Of a stretch of DNA of 7,259 nt, positions 1 through 5,701 are shown one piece after another. Below the pieces are notes generated by a model that did no database searches, was not told the DNA's origin, and saw only the letters and a program-made list of their open reading frames with translations. Made by a program: the position numbers and the translations under genes. Numbering within the stretch: the first letter of the stretch is position 1; the number at the start of each line of letters is the position of its first letter. The stretch covers positions 1 to 7,259 of the forward strand of contig CANQZS010000095.1 of NCBI GenBank assembly GCA_947628385.1, written 5' to 3'. Source of the stretch: an uncultured Clostridia bacterium (GTDB taxonomy: Bacteria; Bacillota; Clostridia; Oscillospirales; Ruminococcaceae).

Positions 1-1346
1 ATGCGGTCATGACCCCACTCGGGGATCCACTGAACGCTGTCAATTGCCTCTATAGCCTTATCCTTGAAATCCTTTACCGAGCAGAACCACTGCTCCGTGG
101 CGCGGAAAAGCACCGGCTTCTTGCATCTCCAGCAGTGAGGATACTGGTGAACTATCTTTTCAAGTGCGAAAAGCGCGCCGCTTGCTTCAAGATCGGCAGC
201 TATCACCTTATTGGAATCTTCCGTGGTAAGACCCGCATATTTTCCCGCTTCCTCAGTCTGAACGCCCTTTGAGTCAACAGGAACGACGATCCCTATCTCA
301 GGATATTTCTTGCAGACCTCAAAGTCGTCCACACCGAATCCCGGAGCTGTATGAACGCAGCCCGTACCGCTTTCAAGAGTAACATGATCTCCTACTATGA
401 CCATTGAACCTCTGTCCATAAGAGGATTCTTTGTCATAATATATTCAAGCTCTTTTCCCTTGAATGAGCCTACTGTTTTGTAATCGTCTATCTTAGCGGC
501 AGCCATGGTAGGTCTTACGAGCTCCATAGCCATAACATAGTTTTCACCGTTTGCCTGAACAACAGTATACTCATATTCGGGACCGAGACAGATAGCAAGG
601 TTTCCCGGAAGAGTCCATGTTGTAGTGGTCCAGATAACGAAAAATGTTTTTTCAAGGTCAAGACCAAGCGCGGAAAGCTTTCCCTTATCGTCTGTTACCT
701 TGAATTTTACGTATATAGAATGGCACGGATCATTTTCATACTCTATCTCAGCCTCTGCAAGAGCAGTCTGGCAGTCAGGACACCAATAAACCGGCTTCAA
801 GCCCTTATAAATGTATCCTTTCTTATACATTTCTCCGAAAATTTCCACCTGTCTTGCTTCAAAATCAGGCTTTAAAGTAAGATACGGATCCTTAAAATCT
901 CCCCATACGCCCAGACGCTGGAACTGCTTTCTCTGATTATCCACCTGTTTTAGAGCATACTCCATGCAGTGTTTTCTGAGCTCTACCGGAGGGATCGCTC
1001 CATTCTCAACACCTATTTCCTTAAGTGCGCGGAGCTCAATAGGCAGACCGTGGGTATCCCAGCCGGGAATATACGGCGAACAGAAACCGTTCATATTCTT
1101 GTATTTTACAATAATATCCTTAAGTATCTTGTTTAAGGAAGTTCCCAGATGAATATCGCCGTTTGCATACGGAGGTCCGTCATGGAGAATGTAGCGGGGC
1201 TTTCCCTCGTTCTTTTCTACCATTGCATAGTATGTTCCGTCATTTTCCCAGTGTTCTATCATTGCAGGCTCTTTCTGAGTAAGATTGCCTCTCATTGAAA
1301 ATTCTGTCTGGGGAAGATTAAGTGTGGAATTATAATCCTGCGCCAT
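1..1346 (-). CDS. ileS: Isoleucyl-tRNA synthetase, N-terminal part (3' end outside window)
   Basis: IleRS charges tRNA-Ile and edits mischarged valine. The first 448 residues of what is normally a protein of about 900-1,050 are present, with no frame break. Motifs in order: the class I signature PPYANGDIHLGTSLNKILKD (58-77), with HLGT at the HIGH position; GWDTHGLPIE (95-104); a CPDC pair (189-192) in KPVYWCPDCQTALAEAEIEY; the editing-domain threonine-rich peptide WTTTTWTLPGN (239-249); GTGCVHTAPGFGVDDFE (327-343), with the editing aspartate at 341; and a CWRC pair (405-408). The two Cys pairs are spaced as in IleRS proteins that bind zinc beside the catalytic domain. The KMSKS loop lies beyond the left edge. 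The ATG at 1346 follows AAGGAG by ten bases. The gene begins 21 nt after divIVA, so no T-box leader fits immediately upstream. Confidence 0.97.
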   Translation of the reverse strand, partial: MAQDYNSTLNLPQTEFSMRGNLTQKEPAMIEHWENDGTYYAMVEKNEGKPRYILHDGPPYANGDIHLGTSLNKILKDIIVKYKNMNGFCSPYIPGWDTHGLPIELRALKEIGVENGAIPPVELRKHCMEYALKQVDNQRKQFQRLGVWGDFKDPYLTLKPDFEARQVEIFGEMYKKGYIYKGLKPVYWCPDCQTALAEAEIEYENDPCHSIYVKFKVTDDKGKLSALGLDLEKTFFVIWTTTTWTLPGNLAICLGPEYEYTVVQANGENYVMAMELVRPTMAAAKIDDYKTVGSFKGKELEYIMTKNPLMDRGSMVIVGDHVTLESGTGCVHTAPGFGVDDFEVCKKYPEIGIVVPVDSKGVQTEEAGKYAGLTTEDSNKVIAADLEASGALFALEKIVHQYPHCWRCKKPVLFRATEQWFCSVKDFKDKAIEAIDSVQWIPEWGHDR

Positions 1347-1367
1347 TGTAAATTCTCTCCTTGGATT

Positions 1368-2054
1368 TTATTTATTATGTCCGAACTTTAATTCGCCGAA
1401 CTTGCTTTCCGGTTTTGTGGTATTCGGAACGGCAGCTTCACCGAAAGGAAATGCCGGCTTTTCCTGTCTGTAAGGATTATCCATTATCCTTGTAGCCTCA
1501 AAGCTCTCCTCAGGCACATATGCCGGAGCTTCCGCAGCCGGTTCCGGAGCAGGCTCTTCCACAGCCGGAGCTTCGGGAACTGCTGCTTCCTCCTCTTCGT
1601 CCTCGTAATCATAATCAGGCATAGCCGTGATCTGTTCAAGATGCTGCTTGTACATTGCAAGAAGATTTGCCTTGAAATCAGAGACCTCCTGCTGCATTTT
1701 TATCAGACAGCTCTTTTCGTTTTCGAGCTGAGTCGTTGTGGAGCTAAGGATCTCTTCGGATCTTGCGTTAGCTTCAGCAATTATCCTTTCAGCCTTTTCC
1801 TGAGCTTCAGCGACCACTGCTCTTCCCTGCTTCTGAGCGCCGATAAGAGCGTCCTTAAGGGCGTCCTCGTCCTTTTTGTATTCTCTTACGCTTTCAACAA
1901 GGACCTCGATCTTCTTTTCAGCCTCTTCTCTTTCTCTCTGATATTGAGTAATATCCTGAGCGATCTGCCTCAGAAAATCGTCTACCTCCTCGGTGTTATA
2001 ACCGGGTCTTGCCTGTTCAAAACGTTTGTTGTTAATATCCTTTACGCTTAACAA
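1368..2054 (-). CDS. divIVA: DivIVA family polar/septal scaffold protein
   Basis: DivIVA is a coiled-coil scaffold that recognises curved membrane at poles and septa and recruits division or cell-wall proteins. The 228-residue product starts with the conserved membrane-targeting domain MLSVKDINNKRFEQA, followed by RPGYNTEEVDDFLRQI (16-31), then coiled coil over about 30-145 with a break near 68-85. A Glu/Ala/Pro-rich linker (147-185) leads to a C-terminal segment ending KFGELKFGHNK (218-228). The start is TTG 2054, behind GAGGTG. Compared with B. subtilis DivIVA, the Phe17-Arg18 pair that inserts into the membrane aligns with Arg16-Pro17 here, so membrane contact may differ. The gene sits 18 nt after ylmH and 21 nt before ileS, the standard Firmicutes order. 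The paralogous coiled-coil protein GpsB is much shorter, so DivIVA is the better name. Confidence 0.95.
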   Translation of the reverse strand: MLSVKDINNKRFEQARPGYNTEEVDDFLRQIAQDITQYQREREEAEKKIEVLVESVREYKKDEDALKDALIGAQKQGRAVVAEAQEKAERIIAEANARSEEILSSTTTQLENEKSCLIKMQQEVSDFKANLLAMYKQHLEQITAMPDYDYEDEEEEAAVPEAPAVEEPAPEPAAEAPAYVPEESFEATRIMDNPYRQEKPAFPFGEAAVPNTTKPESKFGELKFGHNK

Positions 2055-2060
2055 TTACAT

Positions 2061-2066
2061 CACCTC
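2061..2066 (-). promoter_or_regulatory. Ribosome binding site that fixes the divIVA TTG start
   Basis: GAGGTG ends six bases before the TTG at 2054. The six bases between are ATGTAA, in frame with divIVA, so the nearest ATG is followed at once by a stop and cannot be the start. TTG is the only start that keeps the conserved DivIVA N-terminus. Confidence 0.8.
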
Positions 2067-2072
2067 ATTAAA

Positions 2073-2849
2073 TTAATTATATTTTTTTAAAGTTATATGA
2101 AGTCTGTCCTTTTTGGTAGCTCCGTTCACGGAATATAAAAGGAATTTTCCCGTTCCTCTTACGGAAAAAATATCTCCCTCCGAAAGGGTCAGCGACGGTA
2201 TATCCGCCGTCACATACATTACCGAAACATATCCTCCCTTAATGAGCGAAGCCGCCTTGCTCCGGCTTATCCCCGCCGCAGCACTGACGATGCAGTCAAG
2301 TCTCATTGACGACACGGTAAGATCTTTTTCGATAAACGACTGCTCCGCAGAAATATCCGGCGAAGCGTCTTCGGCGACCTTTACGCCGGTCCTGCCGATC
2401 TTGTCGATCTCATAAAGCAATACGGGCTTAACGGTATCGTAAACGAAAACCGAAGCTTTTCCCTCTGAAACGATAATATCCCCCAGCATATCGCGCTTTA
2501 TCTGCCTTGACATGAACGCGCCGAGAAGATCTCTGTGCGACAGCTTATCAGCCTTTCTGAAAGTAAACGTCAGGGCTGTTATAGGGAATTTTTCCTCACC
2601 GTCCGAATATTCCGGAAATATCCCCAGCACCTTTCTTGAAGCGCCGTCATATCCTCCGAAAAAGCTGTAATTATCCCATCTCAGGGATCTTATAGTATTT
2701 TCGGCAATAATTATCCTGCGCTCGTCCAGAAAAGCCGAAAACCTTGCCTTATGAGTTTTTTCGCACAGCTTTACCATATCCTGAATATGTGAGATCAGTA
2801 TTTTATCATCATCCGCAGGATCAGGGATACGTCCCTTAAAGCCCTCCAT
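2073..2849 (-). CDS. ylmH: YlmH family S4-domain RNA-binding protein
   Basis: YlmH proteins carry a C-terminal S4 RNA-binding domain. In B. subtilis YlmH is linked to the division cluster and can bind the large ribosomal subunit, overlapping functionally with the quality-control factor RqcP; transferring that role to this protein is inference. From ATG 2849 the product has 258 residues. The N-terminal domain holds FLDERRIIIAE, FFGGYDG and the family signature SHRDLLGAFMSRQIKRDMLG, followed by DIIV. The S4 domain spans about 180-238, with MRLDCIVSAAAGISRSKAAS and IKGGYV as its helix-turn core and GDIFSVRGTGKF closing it. An in-frame TTG at 2855 would add two residues and overlap the sepF stop. 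No strong ribosome binding site is visible, so expression probably depends on ribosomes finishing sepF. The stop lies 18 nt before divIVA. Confidence 0.93.
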   Translation of the reverse strand: MEGFKGRIPDPADDDKILISHIQDMVKLCEKTHKARFSAFLDERRIIIAENTIRSLRWDNYSFFGGYDGASRKVLGIFPEYSDGEEKFPITALTFTFRKADKLSHRDLLGAFMSRQIKRDMLGDIIVSEGKASVFVYDTVKPVLLYEIDKIGRTGVKVAEDASPDISAEQSFIEKDLTVSSMRLDCIVSAAAGISRSKAASLIKGGYVSVMYVTADIPSLTLSEGDIFSVRGTGKFLLYSVNGATKKDRLHITLKKYN

Positions 2850-2851
2850 TA

Positions 2852-3277
2852 TCAAAGGAATACGCCGTTATTTTCAAGCTCTCCGACAAGATCCTCGCCG
2901 ACAAAGCCAACATTATAAGGAGTAATGATAAAGGTATTGTTGGCAACAGGCTTGATATTTCCGCCGTTAGCGTAAGCAACGCCGCCGAGAAAATCAATGA
3001 TCCTCCTTGTAACGTCCGGTGTAGTGGATTCAAGATTAAGCACAACGGTCTTTTTGGAATTGAGATGATCGGCTATCTGCTTGGTATCCTGAAATACCTC
3101 CGGCTTTACAAGTATTACCTGAAGCTGTGCTGTAGCGTGAATGTTGACGACCTTGTTTCTCTTCCCCGAATCATCGTCATAATTGTCATTGGAATTTTCA
3201 AAGGTATCGAGATCATTCTCGTTCTCGTCCTCCGTATCCATTCCGAGTATCTCTTTCAAATTTCCGATAAAGCTCAT
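2852..3277 (-). CDS. sepF: Cell division protein SepF
   Basis: SepF is a membrane-bound partner of FtsZ that tethers the Z-ring and assists septum assembly. The 141-residue protein shows the expected plan: an N-terminal amphipathic helix MSFIGNLKEILGM (1-13) that should bind the membrane, an acidic flexible linker (14-38, rich in D, E and N), and the globular FtsZ-binding and dimerisation domain from about residue 42 to the end. Family landmarks are KVVNIHATAQLQVILVKPE, the Ser/Thr-rich VVLNLE turn, DFLGGVAYANGGNI (95-108) and TFIITPYNV (115-123). The ATG at 3277 is preceded by AGAGGAAG at about eight bases. The TGA stop is two bases from the ylmH ATG, so the two are probably translationally coupled. 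The ylmG gene that often follows sepF is missing. Confidence 0.97.
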   Translation of the reverse strand: MSFIGNLKEILGMDTEDENENDLDTFENSNDNYDDDSGKRNKVVNIHATAQLQVILVKPEVFQDTKQIADHLNSKKTVVLNLESTTPDVTRRIIDFLGGVAYANGGNIKPVANNTFIITPYNVGFVGEDLVGELENNGVFL

Positions 3278-3294
3278 TTTTATCTTCCTCTCTT

Positions 3295-3975
3295 TTATTT
3301 TCTGGGCCCAAAAATTCCGGAACCAATTCTTACTATATTTGAGCCGTATTTCACGGCTGAAACATAATCTGCTGACATTCCCATAGAAAGTATCTCCATC
3401 TCGGCTTTTCCTGCCTGTCGGGATCTCAGATCGCTAAAAAGCGTCTGTACCCGCTCAAAGCATTCCTCCGAGCTTCCCACGGGAGGTATGGTCATAAGAC
3501 CTTTAATACGTATATGCTCAAGCTGAGAAGCTTCGTCGATGAACTCTCTTAGCTCATCTGGAGAAACTCCGCTTTTTGAAGCCTCGCCCCCTATATTCAC
3601 CTCAGCAAGAACATTCATGCAAATTCCGTTGATCGCGGCAAGCCTGTCTATTTCCGACGCAAGCTTCATGCTGTCCACAGAATGTATAAGAGCTACGCTG
3701 TTTATAATGTACTTGACCTTGTTTGACTGGAGATGTCCTATAAAATGCACCTCTGCCTCAGGAGAATAATGATCCTTTTTTTCAAGATACTCCTGAACCC
3801 TGTTTTCTCCGAGAAGTGTGATACCCTCTTCAACGGCGGCGTTCACTCTCTGGTACGGGACCGTCTTGGTTACTGCCATTATCCTTACCGCGTCATCAGG
3901 TTTTCTGTACTTAGCCTTAGCTTCCTCTACGTCAAAGCGAATACGTTTTAAATTTTCCGAAATATCCGTATCCAC
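3295..3975 (-). CDS. yggS: YggS/YlmE family pyridoxal phosphate homeostasis protein
   Basis: This protein belongs to the PLP-binding PLPBP family, a single TIM-barrel related to alanine racemase N-terminal domains; it has no known enzyme activity and buffers free PLP and amino-acid pools in the cytoplasm. From GTG 3975 it has 226 residues. The Schiff-base lysine is Lys37 in AVTKTVP, almost the same position as Lys36 of E. coli YggS, which supports this start. Other family motifs are GENRVQEYLEK, HFIGHLQSNKVKYI, HSVDS, EVNIGGEASKSG, GLMTIPP and the C-terminal phosphate-binding stretch LSMGMSADYVSAVKYGSN followed by VRIGSGIFG. Longer in-frame starts exist: ATG 4005, overlapping the preceding stop as ATGA, and TTG 4014. 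Neither has a properly spaced ribosome binding site. It is followed after 17 nt by sepF, the usual order in Firmicutes. Confidence 0.95.
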   Translation of the reverse strand: MDTDISENLKRIRFDVEEAKAKYRKPDDAVRIMAVTKTVPYQRVNAAVEEGITLLGENRVQEYLEKKDHYSPEAEVHFIGHLQSNKVKYIINSVALIHSVDSMKLASEIDRLAAINGICMNVLAEVNIGGEASKSGVSPDELREFIDEASQLEHIRIKGLMTIPPVGSSEECFERVQTLFSDLRSRQAGKAEMEILSMGMSADYVSAVKYGSNIVRIGSGIFGPRK

Positions 3976-3985
3976 GCATACCCAT

Positions 3986-3992
3986 CTCCTTT
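3986..3992 (-). promoter_or_regulatory. Shine-Dalgarno sequence before yggS
   Basis: AAAGGAG lies ten bases before the in-frame GTG at 3975 and six before an out-of-frame ATG at 3979. It is the only well-formed ribosome binding site near the yggS 5' end. GGGAGG at 4007-4012 is one base from the ATG at 4005 and so too close to serve it. Confidence 0.55.
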
Positions 3993-4001
3993 CGGAAATC
4001 G

Positions 4002-5399
4002 TCATTCCTCCCAAATATCTCCGTCATCGGCGTCATCGGAGCCGCCGTCCTCCGAGGAACTGTCGTCTGTATGTTCCTGCTCGGTCTCCGTACTGCTCTC
4101 CGGAGAAGTCTCCGTCTCACTCTCCGTATCATCGGTCACATCGTCCTCCTCGTCAGGAGCCGTTTCGTCGGTACCAGTTTCCGTTTCGTCAATATAAAGA
4201 TCCGCCGAGATCTCCCCCTCGGTGATTATGTCGTCATAAATGCTGACATAGGAGCTGTCCGAGCTGATCTGAGAAAGTATATATTCATCACATTCATAGA
4301 CAGGAGCGATCTTTTTAAATGAGATCCTCTGTCCGAGAAGTATATATACGCCCTTTTCATTGTCTTTGTTGAATCTTATGGCTTCTCTCGGGACTCTTAT
4401 CCCCTCATAGTCGTTAAGTATAAGCTCTACGCGCTCTACTCTTCTCTGAACGAGGCTGAACGTAAGCTCGTCGCAGGAAATTATTATCACGCTTTCATTC
4501 GGATCGTCGGTTTCGATAATATCATCTATCACTGCCGTGACCGTATCCGGAGTTGATGAAAATTTTACGGTAATGCTGCTTCCGACCTTAAAATCCGCTG
4601 AATTCGGGTCGATGATGCCTGCCATTTTCCATTCATATCCATCTACCATTTTACCGACATCGTATGACGAGACTTCCTTTTCCGGAGAAGCTATGATCTC
4701 TTTGATCCTATCCGCAGTAATATTGCCGATATTATCAAGTGAAATGCTTGTCTCATATCCGTCCGTATGGCTTATAAAGTACCCCGTACTTTCAGATGTT
4801 ATAACATCTATCGGTTCTCTGCGCTGTCTTTCAAGATCAGCGATCTGAGAATTCAGATCTGCGATCGCCGCATTGAAATCCGTTTCCTCATTGATGACGA
4901 TATGGTAAATATCCATAAGCGTCTGGAACTGTCCCCGTTCCTTTGCAAGCGTTTCCAGATCGTTTTCCGCTATAAGGATCGCAATATTCTGATATTCATT
5001 ATCTATCAGCGACGAGATGAACGTTGGTTGAGCGACCTCGGTTATGCCGGGATTCTGTGCGCTCTCAAGGAGACTTACCTCTTCCTTTAGCTGTTCTATA
5101 CGGTGGTTCACATAAATATCGTTTTCGCTTTTATAGACATAAGCGATCACCGAACCGTTTGCGATCTTGCTTCCGTCCGCATTAGGATAGCTCAGTACAC
5201 CGGACGAGCCTCCTCTTACCACAGACTCATTTCTTGCATACACGCCCTGAAATGAGACTTTTTCGGCGGAATTATATAGTACCGCAGTTTCAGTAACGTA
5301 TTTGTCTTGGAACTGCATACTTATCTGACTGCATACGGTCACCAGAATGAACAGAGACAGCAGAAATACAAGTATCCTTACGGTAACTGTATTCATCAT
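4002..5399 (-). CDS. Membrane-anchored HlyD-like adaptor protein with acidic C-terminal tail
   Basis: The 465-residue product has one hydrophobic N-terminal segment (about 6-26), so it should be anchored in the membrane with the rest outside. The architecture resembles HlyD/membrane-fusion adaptors: a half-lipoyl region around GGSSGVLSYPNADGSKIANGSVIAYVY (seen as 63-89), a helical hairpin of about 95-195, the returning half-lipoyl STGYFISHTDGYE (204-216), then beta-rich domains ending in GIRVPREAIRF (333-343) and GVYILLGQRISFKKI (350-364), a typical adaptor C-terminal pattern. Residues 404-465 are low-complexity, with about 30 Asp/Glu among 62 residues and no Lys or Arg. Adaptors normally work with an ABC or RND pump, but no pump gene is in the window. 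The start is one of two adjacent ATGs (5399 or 5396) behind a weak AAGAGA. The gene follows hfq by 9 nt and ends just before yggS, suggesting it belongs to the division cluster. The family call is fairly firm; the function is unknown. Confidence 0.8.
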   Translation of the reverse strand: MMNTVTVRILVFLLSLFILVTVCSQISMQFQDKYVTETAVLYNSAEKVSFQGVYARNESVVRGGSSGVLSYPNADGSKIANGSVIAYVYKSENDIYVNHRIEQLKEEVSLLESAQNPGITEVAQPTFISSLIDNEYQNIAILIAENDLETLAKERGQFQTLMDIYHIVINEETDFNAAIADLNSQIADLERQRREPIDVITSESTGYFISHTDGYETSISLDNIGNITADRIKEIIASPEKEVSSYDVGKMVDGYEWKMAGIIDPNSADFKVGSSITVKFSSTPDTVTAVIDDIIETDDPNESVIIISCDELTFSLVQRRVERVELILNDYEGIRVPREAIRFNKDNEKGVYILLGQRISFKKIAPVYECDEYILSQISSDSSYVSIYDDIITEGEISADLYIDETETGTDETAPDEEDDVTDDTESETETSPESSTETEQEHTDDSSSEDGGSDDADDGDIWEE

Positions 5400-5408
5400 G
5401 ATCTCTTA

Positions 5409-5639
5409 TCACTGCTCCGAATCAAGTATAGACACAGGCTTTGAGGGAATTATCGTTGATATGGCATGCTTGAACACCAGCTCCTGCTTGCCTTCGCACT
5501 CAAGAATCACCACATAGCTGTCAAAGCCCTTGACGATCCCCTTGAACTGGAAACCGTTCGTAAGTATAAAAGTAGCAGGTATCTTATCCTTTCTTGCCTG
5601 ATTAAGGAACACGTCCTGCAGGTTCATATTCTTATTCAT
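5409..5639 (-). CDS. hfq: RNA chaperone Hfq
   Basis: This is a 76-residue Sm-like protein expected to form a hexameric ring that binds small RNAs and mRNAs in the cytoplasm. The sequence is nearly all Sm fold: NLQDVFLNQARKDKIPATF (6-24) is the N-terminal helix with Gln8 and the basic rim R16, K17 and K19; ILTNGFQFKGIVKGFDSYVVIL (25-46) is Sm1; ELVFKHAISTIIP (53-65) is Sm2, with Lys57 and His58 of the proximal uridine-binding site. The residue before KH is Phe where E. coli Hfq has Tyr. The C-terminal tail is only about ten residues, as in Gram-positive Hfq, rather than the long disordered tail of enterobacteria. The start is ATG 5639, chosen by its Shine-Dalgarno sequence. The stop codon is nine bases before the HlyD-like gene, and a promoter candidate lies about 60 nt upstream. 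Confidence 0.97.
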   Translation of the reverse strand: MNKNMNLQDVFLNQARKDKIPATFILTNGFQFKGIVKGFDSYVVILECEGKQELVFKHAISTIIPSKPVSILDSEQ

Positions 5640-5646
5640 TTTATCA

Positions 5647-5652
5647 TCCTTT
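5647..5652 (-). promoter_or_regulatory. Ribosome binding site that fixes the hfq start
   Basis: AAAGGA ends seven bases before the ATG at 5639. It favours that ATG over the in-frame TTG at 5666, which has no comparable purine run and would add nine residues (MIHNGKDDK) not expected for an Hfq. Confidence 0.7.
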
Positions 5653-5683
5653 CCGTTATGGATCAATGACCTTTTCCGCTTTC

Positions 5684-5701
5684 AAGCAAAACAAAATGCT
5701 T
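5684..5701 (-). other. Short U-rich stem-loop at the predicted 5' end of hfq mRNA
   Basis: The minus strand reads AAGCATTTTGTTTTGCTT. The arms AAGCA and TGCTT can form a five-base-pair stem around an eight-base loop of seven U and one G. It falls exactly at the predicted RNA 5' end downstream of the extended -10 element. It is not followed by a T-run, so it is not an intrinsic terminator. A role as an Hfq binding site or stabilising 5' hairpin is inference; a five-pair stem can arise by chance. Confidence 0.3.

Noticed and set aside
1347..1367. T-box riboswitch upstream of ileS
   Set aside because: T-boxes often precede aminoacyl-tRNA synthetase genes in Firmicutes, but only 21 bases separate divIVA and ileS.
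1641..2051. Plus-strand open frame of 136 codons, hydrophobic, resembling a membrane protein
   Set aside because: It is antisense to the coiled-coil coding part of divIVA; Lys/Glu-rich codons read backwards give Phe/Leu/Ser runs. The divIVA frame has clear family motifs.
2076..2104. TATAAT on the minus strand just before divIVA as a possible promoter
   Set aside because: It is a perfect -10 hexamer, but no -35 at 16-18 bp matches TTGACA (at best a GAC core at 19 bp), and it lies in the AT-rich ylmH codons for KKYN. Left open, but too weak to annotate.
3342..3358. Inverted repeat AGCCGT-ATTTC-ACGGCT
   Set aside because: It lies inside the conserved yggS codons for SAVKYGSN, with no T-run and no position suggesting regulation; most likely a by-product of codon use.
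3818..4225. Plus-strand open frame of 135 codons rich in Arg, Pro and Ser
   Set aside because: It is antisense to the acidic tail of the HlyD-like gene and the yggS 5' end; its composition is the complement of Asp/Glu codons, with no domain or ribosome binding site.
5330..5334. Possible lipoprotein cysteine (Cys23) in the HlyD-like N-terminus
   Set aside because: The residues before it are VTV; a lipobox needs Gly, Ala or Ser directly before Cys, so an uncleaved membrane anchor fits better.
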